Assembly (NCBI GenBank): GCA_903824155.1
Contig: CAIJVL010000039.1
Coordinates: 1 to 26,160 of the forward strand
Length of the DNA: 26,160 nt
Source of the DNA: Candidatus Adlerbacteria bacterium
GTDB taxonomy: Bacteria; Patescibacteriota; Minisyncoccia; Phycocordibacterales; SBAW01
Direction of reading: 5' to 3'
Below the pieces are notes generated by a model, which was given only the letters and a program-made list of their open reading frames with translations, ran no database searches and was not told where the DNA came from. The position numbers were made by a program, and so were the translations under genes. This document shows positions 4,183 to 11,147 of this stretch, piece after piece (position 1 is the first letter of the stretch; each line of letters begins with the position of its first letter).

Positions 4183-6831
4183 TTATTTAAGCACCTTTTT
4201 GAGATATTTGCCGGTGTGGGAGTTTTTATTGTTAGCTACGTCTTCGGGAGTGCCTTTGGCAACCAAGTTGCCGCCGCCTACTCCTCCTTCGGGGCCGAAG
4301 TCGAGTATATAGTCGGCGCTTTTTATAATATCCATGTTGTGCTCTATCAGCACCACTGTGTTGCCCGCATTTACCAGGCGGTTCAGTATGTCGATGAGCT
4401 TTTGCACGTCCTCGTAATGCAAGCCTACCGTCGGTTCGTCGAGCAGGTAAATAGTCTTTTGCAAATGCGGGCGGTACAGCTCAGCCGATATTTTAACGCG
4501 CTGTGCCTCGCCACCGCTCAGAGTTGTCGCGCTTTGCCCCAGTTTTAGATAGCCAAGCCCTACTTCTTCAAGTGTTTTTAAACGATCATAAATAGCGGGA
4601 ATGTCCTCAAAGAATTTAATGGCCTCCTCAACGGTCATCTCAAGCACTTCGTAGATATTCTTCTTTTTATATTTAACCTCGAGCGTCTCCTTCATAAAGC
4701 GCTTGCCGTTGCACACGTCGCAGGTGACGTACACGGTCGGCAAAAAGTGCATTTCTACCGCAATAGTGCCGTTGCCTTCGCACGCCTCGCAGCGACCGCC
4801 GCCGCGCGCTTGAGGCACGTTAAATGAAAAGCGCGAGGCCTTCCATCCGCGGGCGCGCGCTTCGGTACTTTCAGCAAACAACTCGCGGATAAACACAAAC
4901 GAGCCCGTGTAGGTCGCCGGGTTTGAGCGCGGCGTACGGCCAATAGCCGACTGGTCTATGAGTATGGCGCGGCTTAAATGCTCGGTGCCTTTAAAGCTCG
5001 CTGCGTTATACGTTTTGTTTGTGCGATACTTTTTGTCGAACCGTGCGCGCAAATTTTCGTACAAAATTTCGTAGAGGAATGTCGACTTGCCTGAGCCCGA
5101 CACGCCGGTGATAGCGGTGAGCCGACCCAGCGGCACTTCAGCCGAGAGGTTATGGATGTTAAAAGCGCTGCCTCCTTTAATCTCGAGTTTGCCTTTGTCT
5201 TTTTCGCGCCTTTCCGCGGGCACTTGTATAGCCTTTTCGCCACGCAGGTACGCCAATGTTACGGAGCCGCTGTCGTTTTTCTTGGCGGTGAGTAATGTCT
5301 CCAAATCATCAGCCACAACTACCTGTCCGCCATGCACGCCCGCACCGGGGCCGATGTCCACAAGGTAGTCGCCCGCGTAAATAGTATCCTCATCGTGCTC
5401 GACCACAATAATAGTGTTGCCTAAATCGCGCAAATTAAGCAGCGTCTTTATTAAACGCTCGTTGTCGCGTTGATGGAGGCCAATGGTCGGCTCATCGAGC
5501 ACATACAGCGCACCTACAAGACCCGAGCCGAGTTGGCTGGCTAGGCGTATGCGCTGCGCTTCGCCTCCCGAAAGCGTGTTGGCGCGGCGCTCAAGAGTCA
5601 GGTAGTCGAGTCCAACATCAAGCATAAACTTAAGCCGCGCGGAAATTTCTTTAATAACCGTTTTAGAAATCTCCGTATCCTTTTTTGAAAGGTCGAGCTC
5701 CTCAAAAAAAGCATACGCGTCTTTAATCGACAGAGCTGTTATCTCGACAATGTTAAGGCGGCCTTCTTTAATACGCTGTTTTGTTTCGGGGATAGGTTGG
5801 TCGGGGTCTTTGCTCTCTCTTTCTAAAAATACATTTAAAGCTTCGGGGCGCAGTCGCATGCCATGACACACCGGGCACGGCTCGTCGGTAAAAAAGTGCT
5901 TGGTGCCGAGGCCGTTGCAGGCAGGACACGCACCGTACGGCGAGTTAAAGGAGAAAAGGCGCGGCTCCACCTCGGGGAAAGAAAAGCCGTCGTACGCGCA
6001 CATGAATTTGGCCGATACCAAACGGGTACCGCTCGAATCCTCGACTTCAACCAAGCCGTCGCTCTCGGCCAACGCCCTCTCGACAGCCTCGCTTAAACGC
6101 TCCATAGCTGCAGCGCGCCCTTTTATATTGCTTTGCACAGGCGCAAAGGCCGATACTAAAATTTCATCCACAAGCGCCGAGATGCTGTGTTTTTTGTGCT
6201 TGGCTAAAATGACCTGCTCGCGCAAGCTTACTAATTTGCCGTCTATTTTTGCGCGCTCAAAGCCTTTGCCAAGAAGATCATAGAGTAGCTGGTAATATTC
6301 TCCTTTACGGCCGACCACTACCGGTGTAAATATCTTGACCGTATCGTCACTAATCTCAACATCCATTACTTTGCGCGTTTTTTTAGGCGCATTTTTGGTA
6401 ACCCCATCGACAATGCTTGCGATTATCTCTTCGTTGCTGTGCTTGCGGATCTCGCGGCCGCAAATTAGACAGTGCGGTTTGCCCACGCGCGCGTACAAAA
6501 TACGCAGATAGTCGTAAATCTCGGTAATGGTGGCAACGGTCGAGCGCGGGTTGTTGCTGCGCGACTTTTGGTCGATTGATATCGCGGGAGAAAGGCCGGT
6601 GATCTCCTCGACATCGGGCTTTTGCATCTGGCGCAAGAATTGGCGCGCATAGGCCGACAGAGACTCGATATAGCGGCGCTGGCCTTCGGCAAAAATAGTA
6701 TCAAAGGCAAGCGAAGACTTTCCCGACCCCGAGAGTCCGGTAAAAACCACCATCTTGTTGCGCGGGATGGTGAGTGAAATATTCTTTAAATTGTGGGTCT
6801 TTGCCCCTTTTATTGTGATTTTGTCCTCCAT
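4183..6831 (-). CDS. uvrA: UvrABC excinuclease subunit A (damage-sensing ABC ATPase)
   Basis: UvrA finds distorted DNA and loads UvrB in nucleotide excision repair. The 882-residue protein has both ABC modules: Walker A GLSGSGKSS near residue 33 and GVSGSGKST in the second half. Signatures are LSGGEAQRIRLASQLGSG and LSGGEAQRVKISAELYRP, with Walker B segments YVLDEPTIGLH and YLLDEPTVGLH. Zinc-finger cysteines are visible as CLICG, CPACNG...CPVCHG and CEACEG...CDVCNG. It is slightly shorter than the common ~940 residues but shows no break and no palindromic insertion, unlike uvrB and uvrC. An extended -10 box at 6885-6893 lies about 53 nt upstream, and uvrC follows after 6 nt. Confidence 0.97.
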   Translation of the reverse strand: MEDKITIKGAKTHNLKNISLTIPRNKMVVFTGLSGSGKSSLAFDTIFAEGQRRYIESLSAYARQFLRQMQKPDVEEITGLSPAISIDQKSRSNNPRSTVATITEIYDYLRILYARVGKPHCLICGREIRKHSNEEIIASIVDGVTKNAPKKTRKVMDVEISDDTVKIFTPVVVGRKGEYYQLLYDLLGKGFERAKIDGKLVSLREQVILAKHKKHSISALVDEILVSAFAPVQSNIKGRAAAMERLSEAVERALAESDGLVEVEDSSGTRLVSAKFMCAYDGFSFPEVEPRLFSFNSPYGACPACNGLGTKHFFTDEPCPVCHGMRLRPEALNVFLERESKDPDQPIPETKQRIKEGRLNIVEITALSIKDAYAFFEELDLSKKDTEISKTVIKEISARLKFMLDVGLDYLTLERRANTLSGGEAQRIRLASQLGSGLVGALYVLDEPTIGLHQRDNERLIKTLLNLRDLGNTIIVVEHDEDTIYAGDYLVDIGPGAGVHGGQVVVADDLETLLTAKKNDSGSVTLAYLRGEKAIQVPAERREKDKGKLEIKGGSAFNIHNLSAEVPLGRLTAITGVSGSGKSTFLYEILYENLRARFDKKYRTNKTYNAASFKGTEHLSRAILIDQSAIGRTPRSNPATYTGSFVFIRELFAESTEARARGWKASRFSFNVPQARGGGRCEACEGNGTIAVEMHFLPTVYVTCDVCNGKRFMKETLEVKYKKKNIYEVLEMTVEEAIKFFEDIPAIYDRLKTLEEVGLGYLKLGQSATTLSGGEAQRVKISAELYRPHLQKTIYLLDEPTVGLHYEDVQKLIDILNRLVNAGNTVVLIEHNMDIIKSADYILDFGPEGGVGGGNLVAKGTPEDVANNKNSHTGKYLKKVLK

Positions 6832-6884
6832 ATGAAAGCATAAGCCCCCGAGGGCCTGGCCCTAGGGTGTAGTTATGTGCGCGC

Positions 6885-6893
6885 ATTATAGCA
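6885..6893 (-). promoter_or_regulatory. Extended -10 promoter of uvrA (TGCTATAAT)
   Basis: On the minus strand TGC-TATAAT forms an extended -10 element. No -35 is present at the right distance; a TTGACA only 7 nt upstream is too close. The resulting leader of about 45 nt contains a small GC hairpin (minus-strand AGGGC-CAG-GCCCT, about 6851-6863) ahead of the start codon. Confidence 0.55.
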
Positions 6894-6910
6894 TATTTGT
6901 CAAATAAAAT

Positions 6911-6938
6911 ACTCCGAAGGGCTAGTGCCCTTCGGAGT
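6911..6938. terminator. Terminator after the two small genes upstream of uvrA
   Basis: A 12-bp perfect stem (ACTCCGAAGGGC and complement) with loop TAGT. The minus strand continues ATTTTATTT and the plus strand TCTTTTTT. The TAG stop codon of the 59-residue gene lies in the hairpin loop region (6922-6924), so coding sequence and terminator overlap. Confidence 0.75.
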
Positions 6939-7101
6939 TCTTTTTTGTGAGCACCGATTTCCGGATAGCTTCGAAGTCTGCGCCCTTTACCAACCGCAGT
7001 CGTTGCTGCTCTGCGATTTTGTGTACCTCAGCTACAGCCTGGTCAAACCGTTCAAACCGTTCTTCGTTTGGCTGACGAGGAAAGTATTTGGATTTCTCCA
7101 T
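6922..7101 (-). CDS. 59-residue charged protein, unknown function
   Basis: The gene begins ATG at 7101 after a strong AGGGGAG Shine-Dalgarno and ends TAG at 6922. The protein starts MEKSKYFPRQPNEERFERFD and is soluble, rich in Glu, Arg and Lys, with a heptad-like helical middle (FDQAVAEVHKIAEQQRLRL), so a helical or coiled-coil protein is likely. Its last codons form one arm of the terminator hairpin. It lies 10 nt downstream of the 38-residue membrane peptide gene, so the two are probably co-transcribed and might act together, the peptide in the membrane and this protein in the cytoplasm. I do not recognise the family. Confidence 0.65.
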   Translation of the reverse strand: MEKSKYFPRQPNEERFERFDQAVAEVHKIAEQQRLRLVKGADFEAIRKSVLTKKNSEGH

Positions 7102-7111
7102 AACTGCTCCC

Positions 7112-7228
7112 CTAAAACGGATGAATGTACAAGGCGAGCAAAGTCAGCGCCAGCAGCATAGGAATCGTCATCATTTGCGAAAGTTTGATAGTGCCAACTT
7201 CAGGAAAGTCCGAATCTTCTCTCTGCAT
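7112..7228 (-). CDS. 38-residue single-span membrane peptide
   Basis: ATG 7228 is preceded by AGAGAGGA seven bases upstream, and the gene ends TAG at 7112. The peptide starts MQREDSDFPEVGTIKLSQ, an acidic N-terminus, followed by a hydrophobic helix (MTIPMLLALTLLALYI) and HPF. It should insert once in the membrane. The 59-residue gene follows after 10 nt. The pair lies between uvrB (upstream) and uvrA (downstream), all on the minus strand, so a link to DNA repair or damage response is possible but not shown. Confidence 0.6.
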   Translation of the reverse strand: MQREDSDFPEVGTIKLSQMMTIPMLLALTLLALYIHPF

Positions 7229-7288
7229 GATATCCTCTCTTTCTTTGATCTCCGATTACCATAACACAAACTAAACCAATAAGGTTAC

Positions 7289-9466
7289 TTATTTTTGGAC
7301 CTTTTTACGGGCAGCTTTTGATTTGGCTTTTTGTTTGGCTTCGGCTCTGCCTTCAGGCGAAAGTGCGCGGATTTCATCGCGCAAGAGTGCGGCGGTTTCG
7401 AAGTCGAGATCTTTAACTGCTTCGGCCATTTCCCTTTTCTTTTGCGCAATAAAGCCGCGCGGATTTTGCTTGTATAAATCTTTGTCTACCTCGAGCATGC
7501 TGACAATTGCTTTGGTGTGCTCGCTGCGAAGCTGATCTGTAATATCCTTGATTGCTTTATGCACTGTCTTGGGCGTAATGTGATGTTCTTTGTTGTAGGC
7601 AAGCTGCACAGTGCGGCGGCGGTTGGTTTCGCTAATCGCTTTCTCTAAAGAGTTTGTGATCTGGTCGGCATACAAAATGACGCGGCCCTCGACATTGCGT
7701 GCCGCGCGGCCGATGGTTTGTATCAATGATGTCTCTGAACGAAGGAAACCCTCTTTGTCTGCATCGAGTATCGCAACTAACTGCACTTCGGGAAGGTCGA
7801 GCCCCTCTCTGAGCAAGTTGACTCCCACGAGCACGTCATACACACCCTTACGCAGGTCGGTAAGCGTAGTGATGCGGTCGAGCGTCTCTACGTCGCTATG
7901 CAAATACGCGGCTTTTATATCCCTATCCTTTAAATACTCGGCTAGGTCCTCGGCCATTTTTTTGGTAAGCGTTGTGACCATCACGCGACCGCCGTTCTTT
8001 ATCACCGCTTCGGCCTCGTTTAAAAAGTCCTGCACTTGGCCTTGTATAGGCGTTTTGCCGCGTTTTTTTGTTTCTTTGTCCTGCAAATCACCAAACGAAG
8101 TTGAGGTCTCTTCCAAGGACCGTCCTTTGGCTCCCTGAGTTAAGGACGGTCCTTGGGAAGAGCCCGTAACAGGTCGGACGATAATTTCGGGGTCCACCAA
8201 GCCGGTAGGGCGGATTATCTGCTCTACCACTTTGGTCGAATGCTCTTTTTCGTACACGCTTGGGGTAGCCGAGGTAAACAGCACCTGCCCCACTTGGCTT
8301 TCAAACTCCTCGAACTTGAGCGGGCGGTTGTCTACCGCCGACGGGAGGCGAAAGCCAAAGTCGACCAAGTTAGCCTTGCGCGCCTGATCGCCGCCGTACA
8401 TCGCACCGATTTGCGGCACCGTCACATGGCTCTCGTCGATAATAGTTAAAAAGTCCGGCGTACCGTCGGCCTTGTGCGGAAAATAATCTAAAAGCGTAAA
8501 TGGCGGCTGTCCCGGCTTGCGTCCGTCAAAGTGGCGCGAGTAATTTTCTATCCCGTTACAATAGCCTATCTCACGGATCATCGCCAAGTCGTGGTTAGTG
8601 CGTCGTTTAATGCGCTCGGCCTCCAGTAATTTGCCCGCCCTTTCAAATTTCTTAAGCTGTTCTTTCAGCTCCAATTTAATATCTTCGATGGCCCGAGCGC
8701 GTTCATCCTCAGGAGTCACATAGTGTTTGGCAGGAAAGAGAAAGAGTGACGCTTGAGGCTCGAGCTCGGCGCGGGTAATGGCGTCAATTACGCGCACTTT
8801 AACTATCATCTCTCCTTCGAATTCAACGCGGTACAAAATGCGTTCGCCGGTCGGCATAATTTCTATACTATTGCCGATAGGCCGAAAAGTGCCCGGCGTT
8901 ACGTCTGCGTTGGTTCGAGTAAAATACACGTTGATAAGCTCGCGAATTAACTCTGCGCGATTTTTCTTGACGCCTGCAGCCAACTCTAAATGCACTTTGC
9001 GGTATTGCTCGGGCGAACCGAGACCGTAAATACAAGATACAGAAGCAACTATTATTACGTCTTTACGGCTCAGCAATGCCTGGGTCGAGGCGTGGCGCAA
9101 ACGGTCAATCTCGACATTGATCTGCGCCTCCTTTTCAATATAAGTATCGCTGGTTGGAATGTACGCCTCCGGCTGGTAGTAATCGTAGTACGACACGAAA
9201 TATTGGACCGACGCATCGGGAAAGAACTCGCGATACTCCTGCGCCAACTGAGCCGCAAGTGTCTTATTGTGTGCAATAACAAGCGTAGGCTTTTGGACTT
9301 GTTGTATTACGTTGGCAACGGTAAAGGTTTTGCCCGAGCCGGTTACGCCTAAGAGAGTCTGAAACCGCTCCCCCGCTTTGAGCCCTTCTACCAGCTCTTT
9401 TATAGCCTTGGGCTGATCGCCTGCTGGTTCGTACTGAGATTTGAGTTTAAACCCTGCGTTTGCCAT
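7289..9466 (-). CDS. uvrB: UvrABC excinuclease subunit B (helicase-like), with an insertion
   Basis: UvrB verifies damage after loading by UvrA and recruits UvrC. Visible are Walker A GVTGSGKT, the beta-hairpin motif YYDYYQPEAYIP, the DEAD-like box IIDESHVT, helicase motif VTTLTKKMAEDLAEYL, IGRAARN, and a C-terminal UVR motif (DLDFETAALLRDEIRAL). The frame opens at a TTG at 9484, but MANAGFKLKSQYEPAGDQPK from ATG 9466 matches the family start. The protein has 725 residues, versus about 660-680 for many UvrB proteins. Roughly 35-40 extra residues lie between RPVTG (near 435) and the QVQDFLNEAE segment. Part of them is the family A palindrome and the rest is a polar stretch (ETSTSFGDLQDKETKKRGK). 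A TAGAAT box 8 nt before the ATG suggests a leaderless start. Confidence 0.96.
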   Translation of the reverse strand: MANAGFKLKSQYEPAGDQPKAIKELVEGLKAGERFQTLLGVTGSGKTFTVANVIQQVQKPTLVIAHNKTLAAQLAQEYREFFPDASVQYFVSYYDYYQPEAYIPTSDTYIEKEAQINVEIDRLRHASTQALLSRKDVIIVASVSCIYGLGSPEQYRKVHLELAAGVKKNRAELIRELINVYFTRTNADVTPGTFRPIGNSIEIMPTGERILYRVEFEGEMIVKVRVIDAITRAELEPQASLFLFPAKHYVTPEDERARAIEDIKLELKEQLKKFERAGKLLEAERIKRRTNHDLAMIREIGYCNGIENYSRHFDGRKPGQPPFTLLDYFPHKADGTPDFLTIIDESHVTVPQIGAMYGGDQARKANLVDFGFRLPSAVDNRPLKFEEFESQVGQVLFTSATPSVYEKEHSTKVVEQIIRPTGLVDPEIIVRPVTGSSQGPSLTQGAKGRSLEETSTSFGDLQDKETKKRGKTPIQGQVQDFLNEAEAVIKNGGRVMVTTLTKKMAEDLAEYLKDRDIKAAYLHSDVETLDRITTLTDLRKGVYDVLVGVNLLREGLDLPEVQLVAILDADKEGFLRSETSLIQTIGRAARNVEGRVILYADQITNSLEKAISETNRRRTVQLAYNKEHHITPKTVHKAIKDITDQLRSEHTKAIVSMLEVDKDLYKQNPRGFIAQKKREMAEAVKDLDFETAALLRDEIRALSPEGRAEAKQKAKSKAARKKVQK
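8114..8155 (-). repeat. Family A in-frame palindromic element in uvrB
   Basis: Arms 8114-8127 and 8142-8155 are exact 14-bp reverse complements identical to those in uvrC; the 14-nt loop shares 10 of 14 bases with the uvrC copy (common core GCTCCCTG). Pairing extends slightly outward (CC/GG). It encodes QGPSLTQGAKGRSL in the same frame and orientation as in uvrC. It falls between the two helicase domains of UvrB at a position that is normally only a short linker. Confidence 0.85.
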
Positions 9467-9474
9467 ATCTTTAC

Positions 9475-9480
9475 ATTCTA
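9475..9480 (-). promoter_or_regulatory. -10 box of uvrB (TAGAAT, 8 nt before ATG)
   Basis: Minus-strand TGCTAGAAT gives an extended -10 element whose start point would fall at about the ATG at 9466. There is no Shine-Dalgarno between box and start. Confidence 0.5.
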
Positions 9481-9508
9481 GCAAAAATACTCTGTTATGA
9501 AAAGAAAA

Positions 9509-9534
9509 GGGCGGCGGGTCATGACCCGCCGCCC
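9509..9534 (-). terminator. Terminator after the HldE1-like gene
   Basis: A 26-nt perfect palindrome (GGGCGGCGGGTC, then ATGA, then its complement) followed on the minus strand by TTTTCTTTTC. It lies 14 nt after the kinase stop codon and separates that operon from uvrB. Confidence 0.88.
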
Positions 9535-9547
9535 AACTGTTGCAAAT

Positions 9548-10552
9548 TCACGAAGCAAGCATCCGCAGCACCTCAGCCGGAGTTGGCGCATATGCGCCAA
9601 CCATGCTTACCGTTACCGCGGCTGCGGCGTTGGCAAACTCAGCTGCCTCTTCTGAAGTAGCGCCCGCCAGCTTAGCAAGCAAGATAGCAGCGGCTGCAGT
9701 GTCGCCGCAGCCCGACGTGTCACCTATCTTGACCCGATGCATCTGTCTGACCATTAGCACGGGGTCAGTTTTATTGGCAACACAGATACCCTGCTCACCA
9801 GCCGTCAAAAAAACTTCGGTATTGAGTCTTTTTGCAAGCAGCGACGCGATCTCCTCAGGATTGCTCGTCGGGCTTTTGCCGAGCGACTCTGACGCTTCTT
9901 TCAGGTTGGGGGCCATCATCTCAACACCTACAAAATGGCCTGCCTGCCGCGGCTTAACGTCAGCCAAAAGCAGCAGGTTGCGACTCTGCACCATGTCGAG
10001 AAATTCATTGCAAAACTTCTCGGTAAGCATGCCCTTGCCATAATCAGAGACGAGGACTGCATCTACGTGATCAAGTATCGCATCAGCCTGCTGGAGCAGT
10101 AATGACACGAAGTGATCACTCATAGGCTGCGTGCTTTCCTCGGGCTCATAATCAACCCGCAAGAGTACGCCGTCCTTAGTGACATAACGCCGCTTTTCAA
10201 TGGTTGGGCGCTTTACGCCTGCGTACACATCAGCGACGGTATATGGTGTATACCCTTCTGTATATGCACAATCTGCAAGCGTTTCGCCAAGCTTGTCGTT
10301 CCCGCGGATCGTAAGCAGCGAGGTATCCGAACCAAGCGATGTCAGGTTACGAGCAGTGTTGCCGGCGCCCCCGGAGCGATATTGCACTTTACCCTTACCA
10401 ACACGAAGCAGATGCACGTGATGACTCTCGGGGTTAAGGCGCTCAATCTCGCCCTCGACATAGGTATCAACAAACGCATCACCTACAACGAGGATGCGTT
10501 TGGTTTTGAAAGAGCCTAAGAGCTCCTCTGCCCTTTCTTTACTCAAGCTCAT
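9548..10552 (-). CDS. PfkB-family sugar kinase, HldE kinase-half-like (heptose-7-phosphate kinase)
   Basis: A 334-residue ribokinase/PfkB-type kinase. The ATG at 10552 has a perfect AGGAGG Shine-Dalgarno, so the longer open frame to 10672 is not used. Family marks are KRILVVGDAFVDTYVEGEIE at the start, RSGGAGNTARNLTSLG (GGA-N---N-A-LG) and the catalytic/anion-hole GDTSGCGDTAAAA (G-x-G-D). The N-terminal pattern (GD---D-Y--G---R--PE) fits the kinase half of HldE (RfaE domain I), which phosphorylates D-glycero-D-manno-heptose-7-phosphate. The neighbouring gene encodes the matching nucleotidyltransferase half, which strengthens the call. CPR bacteria usually lack LPS, so the sugar may serve another surface glycan. 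Another PfkB specificity is possible. Confidence 0.75.
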   Translation of the reverse strand: MSLSKERAEELLGSFKTKRILVVGDAFVDTYVEGEIERLNPESHHVHLLRVGKGKVQYRSGGAGNTARNLTSLGSDTSLLTIRGNDKLGETLADCAYTEGYTPYTVADVYAGVKRPTIEKRRYVTKDGVLLRVDYEPEESTQPMSDHFVSLLLQQADAILDHVDAVLVSDYGKGMLTEKFCNEFLDMVQSRNLLLLADVKPRQAGHFVGVEMMAPNLKEASESLGKSPTSNPEEIASLLAKRLNTEVFLTAGEQGICVANKTDPVLMVRQMHRVKIGDTSGCGDTAAAAILLAKLAGATSEEAAEFANAAAAVTVSMVGAYAPTPAEVLRMLAS

Positions 10553-10613
10553 GCGAGCCTCCTGCAAGGTTAAGTTGAATGTTCTAGCTAGCGCGAGGTT
10601 ACCACAAAAACGC

Positions 10614-11138
10614 TCATCCCGGAAGGTGAGCGTTGCGGATCTTTTTGATGAGATCCGAAGTAGATATTTCATTGCGGCGTTTGACCATATAGCCTTTGGC
10701 GCCTACACGCTGCATGACGGGCCATTCGACCCATGTTTCGGGCTGCCCATAGTCGTAGCCATTAACGTGTACATGCGGCTTAACCGCTTCAATGAGCGCC
10801 TGTGGCACTGTATCATACGGCTCATCAATGATGACGACATAATCGGTACAAGCTAATGCGGCTAAAAGCGCAGCGCGCGCTTCTGCAGGTATGTAGGGTC
10901 TGCCTTCTCCTTTGCCTTCGCGTACTGAGTTGTCGGAGTTGATGCCGACAAACAGCACATCGCCTTGCAGTTTGGCCTCTTCGAGCTGGTCGAGGTGCCC
11001 GGCGTGCAAAATATCGAACGAACCGTTGAGGGTTACTAAAATTTTACCCTGCAGGCGTAATTGCTCGGCGTGCTCCGCCGCCTCTTGGAGTGTCAGTATT
11101 TTGTCGGTGCGCCAGTTGGCAGTATCAAAAGATGTCAT
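10614..11138 (-). CDS. HldE adenylyltransferase-half-like nucleotidyltransferase (RfaE domain II)
   Basis: A 174-residue cytidylyltransferase-fold enzyme. It has the GSFDILHAGHLDQLEEAK block with the HxGH nucleotide-binding motif near residue 45, GINSDNSVREGKGEGRP, and a C-terminal ISTSDLIKKI equivalent to the (I/S)TS-xx--I motif of the family. In HldE this half transfers AMP to heptose-1-phosphate to form ADP-heptose. Here it is a separate gene from the kinase, 61 nt upstream of it, and starts 9 nt after the tgt stop, so all three are likely in one operon. Glycerol-3-phosphate cytidylyltransferase-like activity is the main alternative, but the paired kinase favours the HldE reading. Confidence 0.8.
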   Translation of the reverse strand: MTSFDTANWRTDKILTLQEAAEHAEQLRLQGKILVTLNGSFDILHAGHLDQLEEAKLQGDVLFVGINSDNSVREGKGEGRPYIPAEARAALLAALACTDYVVIIDEPYDTVPQALIEAVKPHVHVNGYDYGQPETWVEWPVMQRVGAKGYMVKRRNEISTSDLIKKIRNAHLPG

Positions 11139-11147
11139 TTACTCACT

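Noticed and set aside
6898..6903. TTGACA as the -35 box of uvrA
   Set aside because: It is only 7 nt from the TATAAT box; a functional spacer is about 17 nt.
9467..9484. TTG start for uvrB at 9484
   Set aside because: The extra residues are not family-like and the segment contains the TAGAAT promoter box; ATG 9466 gives the conserved MANAGFKL start.
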